This document shows, in pieces, positions 1-8,275 of a DNA stretch of 64,000 nt. The DNA is taken from positions 115,594 through 179,593 of the forward strand of contig NZ_BAJN01000004.1 of the NCBI RefSeq assembly GCF_000613725.1. Reading direction: 5' to 3'. Numbering within the stretch: the first letter of the stretch is position 1; the number at the start of each line of letters is the position of its first letter. This DNA comes from Hoylesella pleuritidis JCM 14110. GTDB lineage: Bacteria; Bacteroidota; Bacteroidia; Bacteroidales; Bacteroidaceae. Position numbers and translations under genes: made by a program. The notes under the pieces were generated by a model. It saw only the letters and a list, made by a program, of their open reading frames with translations. It did not search any database and had not been told where the DNA came from.

Positions 1-660
1 ATCATTGAGAAAAGATTTGACGGCAAGATATACATCCTGTTCGGCCCGTTCGAGATTGTCGTTGATGATGGTTCGATCGAACATAGAAGCAAAAGTCAGT
101 TCATAAGTTGCTCTCGCAATACGATCTTTGATCACTTCGGGGGCGTCGGTAGCCCGCTTGTTGAGTCGGTTTCGCAATTCGTCGATCGATGGCGGTTGGA
201 TAAACAGACTCAGGGCACGGTCTCCATAGAATTTCTTGATATTGCATCCGCCTTTCACATCAACGTCGAATACAACGTTCTGACCAGCTTCCAACTGTCG
301 ATCTACTTGTGATTTCAGTGTCCCATAAAAGCGATCGGCATATACTTCTTCATATTCCAAGAACTCGTTTTGTGCTATTCTGCGTCGGAATTCATCAGGA
401 GTAAGAAAGAAATATTCCACTCCGTGTTGCTCTGTTCCACGCGGAGCACGACTGGTACAGGATATAGAGAATGCGAGATTAAGTTCGGGATGCTCCGTCA
501 TCAACCAATTGATAATCGTGCTTTTACCTGAACCAGAGGGAGCAGAGAAGATGAGTAATCTCCCCAATGACTGTCCTCCCCCGTCTCTTTTAAGAGGGGA
601 GAGACTCTGATTAGACATATTTACCGATACATTTTCCATATAACGAGATTGCTGATCCAT
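1..660 (-). CDS. gmk: Guanylate kinase, C-terminus cut by the window edge
   Basis: Guanylate kinase phosphorylates GMP to GDP with ATP in the cytoplasm. The P-loop reads SAPSGSGKST, followed by SCTSRAPRGTE, GVEYFF and DVDVKGG, all typical of the family. The minus-strand frame opens at the ATG at 660 and is still open at base 1; only a few residues should be missing. The kinase core starts about 33 residues after this ATG (GRLLIFSAPSG). The extra N-terminus contains SPLKRDGGGQS, which is translated from a copy of the GC-rich hairpin repeat found elsewhere in noncoding DNA. A start at internal Met8 or Met15 would still include it. It lies downstream of yicC and a DUF559 remnant on the same strand. 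Identity is certain; the start is not. Confidence 0.95.
   Translation of the reverse strand, partial: MDQQSRYMENVSVNMSNQSLSPLKRDGGGQSLGRLLIFSAPSGSGKSTIINWLMTEHPELNLAFSISCTSRAPRGTEQHGVEYFFLTPDEFRRRIAQNEFLEYEEVYADRFYGTLKSQVDRQLEAGQNVVFDVDVKGGCNIKKFYGDRALSLFIQPPSIDELRNRLNKRATDAPEVIKDRIARATYELTFASMFDRTIINDNLERAEQDVYLAVKSFLND
569..605. repeat. GC-rich hairpin repeat inside gmk
   Basis: A degenerate copy of the CCCTCTTTT-GAGGGG hairpin repeat is seen here, with CTCCCC and a GGGGAG partner around a TTTAA loop. Related copies lie at 2786-2818, 7979-8023, 8206-8250 and 45568-45762. This copy is read through in frame as the N-terminal tail of guanylate kinase. Confidence 0.6.
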
Positions 661-672
661 TGCTTCTTTAAT

Positions 673-990
673 TTAATGAATGGTATTTCCAGGGTTTGTT
701 GTGATTTCTTCATTGATGAAACGAATAACTCTATAACCCTTTGTTGCTAAATATCGTGTTTGTTCTTCATTTGAAATAAATTGTTTCTCGGTAAAATGGT
801 AACTACCATCGACTTCGACAACTCATTTCAGAGGAAGACAGATGAAATCCGGGACATAACCGAACGAAACGTGTTGATGCCTAAATCGCCTGCCCAATTG
901 TTTGCAGCAAAGATGTTCTTACAAGATAGATTCAGCTTCAGCGGCTATTATGTTGGTATTCTTTGTATACCATCCGGAGCAGAGAGTAGG
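673..990 (-). pseudogene. DUF559 (endonuclease-like) protein remnant
   Basis: One minus-strand frame translates as a recognisable DUF559 protein: AEAESIL, KQLGRRFRHQH, FGYVPDFICLPLK, VEVDGSYHFTEKQF, RYLATKGYRVIRFINEE. Two stop codons interrupt it: TAA after ESIL, where a Trp is usual, and TGA after CLPLK, where a Leu is usual. The N-terminal start is lost or merged with the yicC stop, and the C-terminal stop is at 673-675. DUF559 proteins are small restriction-endonuclease-fold proteins of unclear role. The lesions are substitutions, unlike the single-base losses in other genes of this window, so this looks like real decay. It sits between yicC and gmk. Confidence 0.8.
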
Positions 991-993
991 CCG

Positions 994-1868
994 TTACAGC
1001 GCATTCAACACCTGTTCTTTGATCTGTTCCAGTTCATCTTTCATCTTTACCACTATGTTTTGCATCTCAGCTTGATTGCTTTTCGACCCCGTGGTATTGA
1101 TTTCCCGACCCATTTCCTGGGCTATAAAGCCGAGCTTCTTGCCCTGTCCGTAGCCCTCGTTCATCGTTTCCCGGAAGTACTTTAAATGGTTGGCAAGACG
1201 CTGTTTCTCCTCACTGATGTCGAGTTTCTCGATATAGTAAATCAGTTCTTGCTCCAAACGATTCTGGTCATAGTCGATTTCGGGAATTGTGTTGAGCCCT
1301 TCGATGATACGCGCACGAATCTTTTCGACACGTGACTTCTCATAAGGCTCGATGCTGGTGAGTAGCGCCGAGATGTTGTCTATCTTCTCGATGAATTTCT
1401 TCTGCAATGCGATGCCTTCCTGTTTGCGAAACTCTACGAGTGCGTTCAGCGCTTGTTCAATTGCTTGGCGAGCCGTTTCCCACTCTTCATCGGTTAATAT
1501 TTCTACCTCGTTGGTAGTTGTTACGTCAGGCATTCGTAGTAAAGTCTGGAACCAATCTTGCGGTTCGGGAATGCCGACGCGGTTTTGTATCTCTCGGAGT
1601 TGATGATAGTAGTTTTCTACCAAAGCTGCATTGATAGGCGTGGCATCTGCTATTTCGTCTTTCTCTATCCATATAGCGAAGTCTACTTTGCCCCGAATCA
1701 GTGCGGCAGCATCATCTGTCGCATCTCCATTTCCTTCTCCCGATAGAGCGGGGCGATACGAGCGGATAGATCAAGAGCCTTGCTATTGAGTGATTTAATT
1801 TCTACATTAATTTTCTTTTCATTGTAGGTAACGATCGATTTGCCGTAACCTGTCATTGATAATATCAT
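994..1868 (-). CDS. yicC: YicC/YloC family endoribonuclease, apparent 1-base frameshift
   Basis: The N-terminus MILSMTGYGKS and EIKSLNSKALDLSARI are the YicC signature, and the C-terminal half has the conserved QEMGREINTTGSKSN segment. The gene is broken into two frames: the first runs to MRQMM and then hits a stop, while the second resumes with AALIRGKVDFAIWIEK. One added base near 1710-1716 fuses them into about 291 residues, the normal family length. YicC-family proteins are reported to act in RNA turnover. The start at ATG 1868 is preferred over 1895 because it gives the usual N-terminus and lies below a TACTTTTG promoter element. The break is probably a sequencing error. The stop lies directly before the DUF559 remnant and gmk. 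Confidence 0.9.
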
Positions 1869-1892
1869 TGTTTGATGCGCGTTAAATTTCTG

Positions 1893-1900
1893 CAAAAGTA
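1893..1900 (-). promoter_or_regulatory. Bacteroidota -7 element for yicC
   Basis: The minus strand reads TACTTTTG, matching the Bacteroidota sigma-A -7 consensus TAnnTTTG, 25 nt upstream of the yicC ATG. No clear -33 TTTG is seen. It is divergent from the tsaB promoter. Confidence 0.6.
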
Positions 1901-1922
1901 CTAATTTTGATGGGAAAAAGCG

Positions 1923-1930
1923 TAAATTTG
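1923..1930 (+). promoter_or_regulatory. Bacteroidota -7 element for tsaB
   Basis: TAAATTTG matches TAnnTTTG, 27 nt upstream of the tsaB ATG. A TTTG lies at 1906-1909, but its 13-nt spacing is shorter than the usual 19-21. Confidence 0.6.
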
Positions 1931-1957
1931 CATCTTATTTAAGAATATATTAGAGTT

Positions 1958-2653
1958 ATGTCGTGCATCTTAAACATCGAAACGAGTACCGATGTGTGTT
2001 CCGTCGCCGTGAGTAATGCGGGCGAATGCATCTTCAATAAAGAAGATCACGATGGTCCGAATCACGCAGTGAGCTTGGGAGTCTTTGTCGATGAGGCGCT
2101 TTCTTTTATCGATAGTCACGCCATCCCGCTTGATGCCGTGGCCGTAAGTTGCGGTCCTGGCTCTTATACCGGGTTGCGAATAGGTGTCTCTATGGCAAAA
2201 GGCGTTTGCTACGGACGCGCTGTTAAGCTCGTTGCTGTGCCCACTTTGGAGTTGCTTTGTGTGCCGGTGCTGTTGCAAGAGTTGGTGAAAGAGACTGGAG
2301 ATTTACTCTGTCCGATGCTTGATGCACGCCGAATGGAGGTTTATGCAAAGGTTGTCGATCGTTCGTTGAACGAAATTCGGCCTATCCAAGCAGATGTAGT
2401 CGACGGCGAAACTTATCGGGAATATCTTGCGAAAGGTCCTGTTTATTTCTTCGGAAATGGTGCAGAGAAGTGTATGGAAACGATTAACAACACTAATGCT
2501 CGTTTGATTTCGGGCATCGAACCGCTTGCAAAGAATATGTTCCCATTGGCTGAAAAGCGGTTGGCTAACGGCCAATCGGAAGATGTTGCCTACTTTGTCC
2601 CGTTCTATTTGAAGGATTTTGTGGCTAAGAAAGCCAAAGAGTTATTACACTAA
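1958..2653 (+). CDS. tsaB: tRNA threonylcarbamoyladenosine biosynthesis protein TsaB
   Basis: TsaB is the non-catalytic partner of TsaD in the complex that makes t6A at position 37 of ANN-decoding tRNAs. The protein has 231 residues, normal for TsaB. Family motifs are ILNIETSTDVCSVAV at the N-terminus and VSCGPGSYTGLRIGVSMAKG at about residues 64-83, the ASKHA-fold nucleotide region. The ATG at 1958 follows a good -7 element. The gene is monocistronic or leads the DUF4290-murA-rimM-dxr series, with a 174-base spacer downstream that carries a hairpin repeat. Identity is firm. Confidence 0.95.
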   Translation: MSCILNIETSTDVCSVAVSNAGECIFNKEDHDGPNHAVSLGVFVDEALSFIDSHAIPLDAVAVSCGPGSYTGLRIGVSMAKGVCYGRAVKLVAVPTLELLCVPVLLQELVKETGDLLCPMLDARRMEVYAKVVDRSLNEIRPIQADVVDGETYREYLAKGPVYFFGNGAEKCMETINNTNARLISGIEPLAKNMFPLAEKRLANGQSEDVAYFVPFYLKDFVAKKAKELLH

Positions 2654-2785
2654 CACCCCGCTTCCTCCATCCAAGTGAGTGAGGACGAGACTGCGATTGC
2701 AAATGGTTGACAACCTGACAGATATAGAAACGAATTAGAAAATGAATCAAAAGTGTTTGGATTTAACCTCTCCACAATCCGCCAA

Positions 2786-2818
2786 ACACACCCCTCTTTT
2801 GGAGGGAAAAGGGAGGAT
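2786..2818. repeat. GC-rich hairpin repeat, tsaB/DUF4290 spacer
   Basis: CCCCTCTTTTGGAGGG is an imperfect hairpin followed by a second GGGAGG. It is a member of the dispersed CCCTCTTTTGGAGGGG family (compare 45729-45762) and lies just before the DUF4290 start. Confidence 0.6.
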
Positions 2819-2827
2819 ACTATATAA

Positions 2828-3424
2828 ATGAACATCAATGGATTAGACTATAATACGCAACGAGAGCATTTAGTGTTGCCAGAGTATGGCCGGGAAATAC
2901 AGAGTATGGTTGATTTTGCTGTGTCTTTGCCCGACAAAGCAGAGCGACAACACTGTGCTGAAGCCATTATCGGGATTATGGATAGGATGTTTCCGCAAAA
3001 CCGAAGCAGTGAAGATTATGAGCAAAAGCTATGGGATCACCTCGCATTGATGAGTGATTTCAAGCTTGATATCGATTATCCGTTTGATGTTTCGCAGGCT
3101 AAACAGATGGCGCGTAAGCCCGAGCCGTTGGCTTATCCGATGTCGCCCATCCCCGTAAGACATTACGGCAAGATGGTATTTGAATTGTTCTCGAAATTAA
3201 AGGATATGCCTTCGGGCCCAGAAAAGGATGAATTAATCCGTGTTACAGCCAATCAGATGAAGCGTAATTTAGTGCAGTGGAGTCACGGATCTACGGACGA
3301 TGAGAAAGTGGTTTCTGATATTGCGCGTTATACCGACGGGCAAGTGCAGATCGATTTAGATGACTTTCGGTTTGCGGATATAAACGAGAAAGAGGTAATT
3401 AATCGTAGTCGCAAGAAGAAGTAG
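2828..3424 (+). CDS. DUF4290 domain-containing protein
   Basis: A 198-residue soluble protein beginning MNINGLDYNTQREHLVLPEYG, which is the characteristic opening of DUF4290, a Bacteroidota family of unknown function. It is largely helical and charged, has no signal peptide, and ends in a basic NRSRKKK tail. It stops 9 bases before murA, so the two are probably co-transcribed; this murA-linked order is common in the phylum. No function can be deduced from the sequence. Confidence 0.85.
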   Translation: MNINGLDYNTQREHLVLPEYGREIQSMVDFAVSLPDKAERQHCAEAIIGIMDRMFPQNRSSEDYEQKLWDHLALMSDFKLDIDYPFDVSQAKQMARKPEPLAYPMSPIPVRHYGKMVFELFSKLKDMPSGPEKDELIRVTANQMKRNLVQWSHGSTDDEKVVSDIARYTDGQVQIDLDDFRFADINEKEVINRSRKKK

Positions 3425-3433
3425 ACGGCAGAA

Positions 3434-4744
3434 ATGGAGTCATTTATCATCGAGGGAGGGCACGCTCTCAGCGGAACGATTATACCGCAAGGAGCTAAGA
3501 ATGAAGCATTACAGGTGATTTGCGCTACGCTTCTCACGCGAGATGCCGTGCGAATCAAGAATGTTCCCGATATCCTTGATGTGAATAACTTGATTAAATT
3601 GCTGCAAGACATTGGTGTAAAGGTAACCCGGCACGGCCGAAACGACTACACTTTCCAGGCCGATCGGCTCAATCTCGATTATCTTCAAAGCGATGATTTC
3701 GTTCACAAATGTGCTTCATTGCGTGGCAGTATACTGATGATCGGACCGCTGTTGGGTCGTTTCGGCAAAGCAGCTGTAGCTCAACCGGGCGGTGATAAGA
3801 TTGGACGGCGACGCTTAGACACGCATTTCTTAGGCTTTCAGGCCCTCGGTGCCGAATTCGTTTATGTAGAAGAGCGCAGTGTTTACGAGATTGTTGCCCG
3901 ACAATTGCGTGGTTGTTATATGTTGCTTGATGAGGCTTCGGTTACCGGAACGGCCAATATCATTATGTCGGCAGTACTTGCCGAGGGTACGACAACTATC
4001 TACAATGCGGCCTGTGAACCGTATATCCAACAGCTGTGTCATCTTCTTAATCGGATGGGAGCAAGTATCAGCGGTATCGCCAGCAACTTACTCACCATCG
4101 TGGGAGTGAAGAGTTTGCACGGTGCTCATCACAGAATCCTGCCCGATATGATAGAGGTGGGCTCGTTTATAGGTATGGCTGCCGTTGTGGGTAACGGTAT
4201 TCGGATTAAGAATGTATCGTTGCGTGACCTCGGCAACATTCCTTCTACATTCCGACAATTAGGCATTCAGCTTCTCATTGAGGACGATGACATCGTTATT
4301 CCGCATCAAGACCATTATCAGATAGAATCTTTCATCGACGGCTCTATAATGACTTTGGCCGACGCACCGTGGCCGGGGGTCACGCCGGATTTGATTTCCG
4401 TGCTCTTAGTTGTAGCTACGCAGGCCCGCGGAAGTGTGCTTTTCCACCAGAAAATGTTTGAAAGTCGACTCTTCTTTGTCGATAAACTCATCGATATGGG
4501 GGCTCAAATCATCCTCTGCGACCCGCATCGCGCCGTAGTGATAGGGCACGATCGCAAGCTCACTTTGCGTTCGCGGCGAATGACCAGTCCCGATATACGG
4601 GCCGGAATCGCGTTACTCATTGCTGCATTAAGCGCCGACGGTACCAGTCAAATCGATAATATCGCTCAGATTGACCGTGGATACGAAGACATCGAAGCCC
4701 GACTGAATCAGCTGGGAGCACATATTCGGCGAATTAGTAATTGA
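3434..4744 (+). CDS. murA: UDP-N-acetylglucosamine 1-carboxyvinyltransferase, Cys-to-Asp type
   Basis: MurA transfers enolpyruvate from PEP to UDP-GlcNAc, the first committed step of peptidoglycan synthesis. It has 436 residues. PQGAKNEALQ carries the catalytic Lys-Asn pair, and IDRGYEDIEARLNQLGA is the conserved C-terminus. In the active-site loop the sequence is QPGGDKIGRRRLDTHFLG: the residue that is Cys115 in E. coli, and is alkylated by fosfomycin, is Asp here. Asp at this position is known from mycobacteria, chlamydiae and other Bacteroidota, and gives a functional, fosfomycin-insensitive enzyme. It lies between the DUF4290 gene and rimM, with a 41-base gap to rimM. Confidence 0.97.
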   Translation: MESFIIEGGHALSGTIIPQGAKNEALQVICATLLTRDAVRIKNVPDILDVNNLIKLLQDIGVKVTRHGRNDYTFQADRLNLDYLQSDDFVHKCASLRGSILMIGPLLGRFGKAAVAQPGGDKIGRRRLDTHFLGFQALGAEFVYVEERSVYEIVARQLRGCYMLLDEASVTGTANIIMSAVLAEGTTTIYNAACEPYIQQLCHLLNRMGASISGIASNLLTIVGVKSLHGAHHRILPDMIEVGSFIGMAAVVGNGIRIKNVSLRDLGNIPSTFRQLGIQLLIEDDDIVIPHQDHYQIESFIDGSIMTLADAPWPGVTPDLISVLLVVATQARGSVLFHQKMFESRLFFVDKLIDMGAQIILCDPHRAVVIGHDRKLTLRSRRMTSPDIRAGIALLIAALSADGTSQIDNIAQIDRGYEDIEARLNQLGAHIRRISN

Positions 4745-4785
4745 GAAGTGATAATTGAGATTTGAATTTTTGAGATGTAAAACGG

Positions 4786-5319
4786 ATGATTCACCAGGGC
4801 GATGTATATAAAATAGGTAGATTGGGAAAGCCTCACGGCATTCACGGGGAACTCTCTTTGCAATTTTCCGATGATGTTTTCGACCGCACGGATGCCGATT
4901 ATCTCATTTTGGATGTCGATGGAATTCTCGTTCCTTTTTATATAGACGAATATCGATTTCGCAGCAATGAAACCGCACTCATCACTTTCTGCGACATCAA
5001 TTCGCAGGAAAAAGCACGCCGATTCACGGGCTGCGACGTCTATTTCCCGCGTCATTTGTCCGACAGTAATGAACAGAATATCTCGTGGGCAGAGCTAATT
5101 GGCTATGCACTGACAGATGAAATAACCGATCGGAAAATCGGAATCATCCGCTCGGTAGATGACTCCACGATCAACATACTCTTTGAAGCGGAAGATGAAC
5201 AGGGGAAAAATCACCTCATTCCGGCCAGTACCGACCTTATCACCGGTATCGATTCGCAACGCAAAGAGATCAGAATCAACTTGCCGGAAGGCATCTTAGA
5301 CTTGAACGAAAGTAAATGA
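4786..5319 (+). CDS. rimM: Ribosome maturation factor RimM
   Basis: RimM binds ribosomal protein S19 and assists maturation of the 30S head. This 177-residue protein has the N-terminal beta-barrel signature KIGRLGKPHGIHGELSLQF and a C-terminal PRC-barrel ending in IPASTDLITGIDSQRKEIRINLPEGILDL. The start is the ATG at 4786. Its stop overlaps the dxr start by 4 bases (ATGA), implying translational coupling. In most bacteria rimM neighbours trmD and rpsP; here it is coupled to an isoprenoid gene, as in many Bacteroidota. Confidence 0.95.
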   Translation: MIHQGDVYKIGRLGKPHGIHGELSLQFSDDVFDRTDADYLILDVDGILVPFYIDEYRFRSNETALITFCDINSQEKARRFTGCDVYFPRHLSDSNEQNISWAELIGYALTDEITDRKIGIIRSVDDSTINILFEAEDEQGKNHLIPASTDLITGIDSQRKEIRINLPEGILDLNESK

Positions 5320-6467
5320 AGAAACAGATATGTATCCTTGGTAGCACGGGCAGTATCGGTACACAGGCACTCGATATCATTGCTCAGCACAGCGATCTTT
5401 ATGAAGTTTATGCCCTCACTGCTAACAATCGTGTAGACGAACTGGCCGCACAGGCACGCCGATTTCACCCTGCAGCCGTCGTGATTGCCAATGAAATGCA
5501 TTACGAACGACTGAAAAACGCTCTTGCAGACGAGCCGGATATTAAAGTCTATGCAGGCCGGTCGGCCCTTGATGAGATTGTTGAAGCCGAGCCTATCGAT
5601 ATGGTTCTCACGGCGATGGTGGGCTTTGCTGGTCTCGCTCCTACGATTCACGCTATCCGATCGCATAAGAAAATCTGCCTTGCCAATAAGGAAACCTTGG
5701 TTGTGGCAGGTGAGTTGATCTGCCGATTGGCACAAGAATATCATGTACCTATTATCCCCGTAGACAGCGAACATTCTGCAATCTTTCAATGTCTAACGGG
5801 CGAAGGCGATAACGGAATCGATAAAATACTCCTCACGGCAAGTGGAGGACCGTTCCGTTTGTTCACGAAAGAGCAGATGAGTCGTGTCACTGCGGCCGAT
5901 GCTTTGAAGCATCCCACGTGGGAGATGGGCGCTAAAATCACCATTGATAGTGCCTCGATGATGAACAAAGGCTTTGAAGTGATCGAGGCGAAATGGCTTT
6001 TCGGTGTGCCGGTCGAGCGTATTCAGGTGCTCGTCCATCCCCAAAGTATCGTACACAGTGCCGTACAATTTTGCGATGGAAGCGTGAAGGCGCAACTTGG
6101 TATGCCCGATATGCGCCTCCCAATTCAATACGCCTTTTCGTTCCCCGACCGTTTGCCGCTCGACGGGCGGCGGCTCGATCTGTTCCGTCAACCACTTGAA
6201 TTCTTCGAGCCCGACCTCGATAAGTTCCGCTGTTTGGCCTTAGCGTTTAAAGCGATTCATCGCGGTGGCAATATGCCTTGCATCCTCAATGCTGCCAACG
6301 AGATTGTAAATGAAGCATTCCGACAAGCCAGATGCTCGTTCATAGCTATGGCAGATATCATCGAAAAGACGATGGAGCGGTCCGCATTCGATGCAAATCC
6401 CACATACGAAACTTATATACAAACAGATCAAGAGGCACGAAGGATCGCTCGTGAAATGGTTGGATGA
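5316..6467 (+). CDS. dxr: 1-deoxy-D-xylulose 5-phosphate reductoisomerase
   Basis: DXR converts DXP to MEP with NADPH, the second step of the non-mevalonate isoprenoid pathway and the target of fosmidomycin. The protein has 383 residues. Visible motifs are the dinucleotide-binding GSTGSIGTQALDII at the N-terminus, NKETLVVAG, the metal and substrate segment PVDSEHSAIFQCL, TASGGPF, and HPTWEMGAKITIDSASMMNKG. It starts inside the rimM stop. The 110-base gap to rseP holds only AT-rich linker sequence. Identity is certain. Confidence 0.97.
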   Translation: MKKQICILGSTGSIGTQALDIIAQHSDLYEVYALTANNRVDELAAQARRFHPAAVVIANEMHYERLKNALADEPDIKVYAGRSALDEIVEAEPIDMVLTAMVGFAGLAPTIHAIRSHKKICLANKETLVVAGELICRLAQEYHVPIIPVDSEHSAIFQCLTGEGDNGIDKILLTASGGPFRLFTKEQMSRVTAADALKHPTWEMGAKITIDSASMMNKGFEVIEAKWLFGVPVERIQVLVHPQSIVHSAVQFCDGSVKAQLGMPDMRLPIQYAFSFPDRLPLDGRRLDLFRQPLEFFEPDLDKFRCLALAFKAIHRGGNMPCILNAANEIVNEAFRQARCSFIAMADIIEKTMERSAFDANPTYETYIQTDQEARRIAREMVG

Positions 6468-6577
6468 GGGATGAAAGATGAAGGATGAGTGGTGTATATA
6501 CCTTGTTTCATAAAATCAATGTTCAATAATCAATTCTTAATTCTCAGTTTTTAATTGCCAGTTAATAATTACCCACA

Positions 6578-7954
6578 ATGGAAGTATTTCTCATTCGGCT
6601 GCTGCAATTTATGCTCGCCATCTCTATTTTAGTGCTGCTCCACGAGGGCGGACACTTCTTTTTCTCAAAGCTCTTCGGCGTCCGGGTCGACAAGTTTTAT
6701 CTTTTCTTCGATCCATGGTTCCATCTTTTCGAGTTCAAACCTAAACGAAGCGATACCGTTTACGGCATAGGCTGGTTGCCGTTGGGCGGTTATTGCAAGA
6801 TCGCAGGTATGATAGACGAGAGCTTCGACACTGAACAGATGAAACAACCGGTACAGTCTTGGGAGTTTCGTAGCAAGCCAACGTGGCAACGTTTGCTGAT
6901 AATGACGGGCGGCGTATTGGTTAATTTCCTGCTCGCTCTGTTCATTTACTCGATGGTTTTGTTCTATTGGGGCGACTCGTATGTTCGTGTTCAGGATATG
7001 ACAATGGGTATGAAGTTCAATAATGAGGCCAAAAGTCTGGGCTTTAAAGATGGCGACGTGCTTATCGGAACGGATCAAAAGGATTTCAAAGACTTTAATG
7101 CCGACCTCTTTCGAGCGCTTTCCGAGGCCCACACTGTGCACATTCGGCGCGGTGGAAAACCAATGACGCTGTCGCTTCCGGGGGATATCAACCTCTTAGG
7201 TATGCTCAAAGCGACACCCGTTTTTACGCGTCCGTTAGTGCCGGCAGATGTCGACAGCGTGCTGGCAGGTACACCTGCCGCAAAGATTGGCATTAAGAAA
7301 GGCGACCGAATCTTGGCTTTCAATGGCCAGCCGGTTGACTCTTGGGCTGCATTTGAAGATGTCAAAGGCCGTATTGCAGATGCAATGACAGTCGTAAAGA
7401 CGCCTGCCGACAGCCTGAAACTACGTACTGCTACCCTCGTTTACCGTGAGGCGGCTACGGGTGTAACCGATACAGCCCATCTTGTGCTCACACCGGCATT
7501 GGAAATAGGTGTCGGCCAGTCTACCATTTACAGCTATTACAAACCCGTTCACATTGATTACGGCTTCTTTGAGAGCTTTCCTGCTGGTATCAAATATGGT
7601 TGGAATGTTCTCGGCGGTTATGTCGGTGACCTGAAATATGTATTCTCTGCCGATGGTGCTAAGTCGCTCGGAGGTTTCGGAGCCATAGGAAGTATGTTCC
7701 CGCCGGTATGGGATTGGCATACGTTTTGGCTGATGACGGCTTTCTTGAGCATTATTCTGGCCTTTATGAACATTCTTCCAATCCCCGCACTCGATGGTGG
7801 TCACGTGCTGTTTTTACTCTACGAGATGATTACGCGGCGCAAACCCAGCGAGACATTTATGGTCCGTGCCGAGTATGTAGGTATTTCCATCCTCCTTCTT
7901 TTGATGGTGGTGGCCAACCTGAACGATATTCTTCGTTGGCTGGGGTATATGTAA
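6578..7954 (+). CDS. rseP: RseP-type site-2 zinc metalloprotease
   Basis: An intramembrane zinc protease (M50) that in other bacteria cleaves anti-sigma factors and remnant signal peptides in the inner membrane. The first membrane helix carries the zinc motif HEGGH (VLLHEGGHFFF, about residues 21-25). The C-terminal helix has the third ligand in NILPIPALDGGHVLF. Between them lies at least one PDZ domain (AKIGIKKGDRILAFNGQPV). The length of 458 residues is typical. Transcription would run into the repeat-rich convergent spacer at 7955-8275. Confidence 0.95.
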   Translation: MEVFLIRLLQFMLAISILVLLHEGGHFFFSKLFGVRVDKFYLFFDPWFHLFEFKPKRSDTVYGIGWLPLGGYCKIAGMIDESFDTEQMKQPVQSWEFRSKPTWQRLLIMTGGVLVNFLLALFIYSMVLFYWGDSYVRVQDMTMGMKFNNEAKSLGFKDGDVLIGTDQKDFKDFNADLFRALSEAHTVHIRRGGKPMTLSLPGDINLLGMLKATPVFTRPLVPADVDSVLAGTPAAKIGIKKGDRILAFNGQPVDSWAAFEDVKGRIADAMTVVKTPADSLKLRTATLVYREAATGVTDTAHLVLTPALEIGVGQSTIYSYYKPVHIDYGFFESFPAGIKYGWNVLGGYVGDLKYVFSADGAKSLGGFGAIGSMFPPVWDWHTFWLMTAFLSIILAFMNILPIPALDGGHVLFLLYEMITRRKPSETFMVRAEYVGISILLLLMVVANLNDILRWLGYM

Positions 7955-7978
7955 AAAGGAAAGGGCTTACTACAACGT

Positions 7979-8023
7979 AGCCCCGGCCTCACCCCCGGCC
8001 CCTCTCCGAAAGGAGAGGGAGGG
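7979..8023. repeat. GC-rich hairpin repeat, left arm of an inverted pair
   Basis: The sequence has CCCCGGCCTCACCCCCGG followed by the hairpin CCCTCTCCGAAAGGAGAGGG. The copy at 8206-8250 is its near-exact reverse complement, so the two form an inverted pair about 180 bases apart around the 22-bp array at 8032-8193. It may act as a terminator for rseP, but there is no U-tract. Confidence 0.85.
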
Positions 8024-8031
8024 ATTTGCAT

Positions 8032-8193
8032 TTGTATTGAGGTGAATATCAAGTGCTTAATAATGGCATCCTGTTTAATGGTAAAGTGCCGTGCAATTAA
8101 CGATTAAACACCCTCTGTTTAACCGTTAATTACAACGCGTTTAACCATCAATCGCAATATATGTTGTATTTGCTTGATAACCAAACAGATACA
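8032..8193. repeat. Class I 22-bp array element, copy A
   Basis: Five degenerate units of exactly 22 bp run from 8059 to 8168. The best two (8103-8124 and 8125-8146) contain TTAAAC...GTTTAA and GTTAA...TTTAAC dyads. The array is framed by TTGTATTGAGGTGAATATCA on the left (8032) and TTGTATTTGCTTGAT plus AACCAAACAGATAC on the right. The same architecture occurs at 16773-16952 and 41879-42062. It lies between two convergent genes and inside an inverted repeat pair. Confidence 0.75.
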
Positions 8194-8205
8194 GCTACAA
8201 ATTCC

Positions 8206-8250
8206 TTCCCTCTCCTTTCGGAGAGGGGCCGGGGGTGAGGCTGGGGCTAC
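8206..8250. repeat. GC-rich hairpin repeat, right arm of an inverted pair
   Basis: CCCTCTCCTTTCGGAGAGGG followed by GCCGGGGGTGAGGC and GGGGCTAC. It is the reverse complement of 7979-8023 and lies 25 bases before the stop of the minus-strand gene at 8276. Confidence 0.85.
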
Positions 8251-8275
8251 AGTGTGGCAAGGCTGAATCTCATTC

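Noticed and set aside
781..1185. Plus-strand frame of 134 codons
   Set aside because: It is antisense to the DUF559 remnant and yicC, both of which have clear family motifs.
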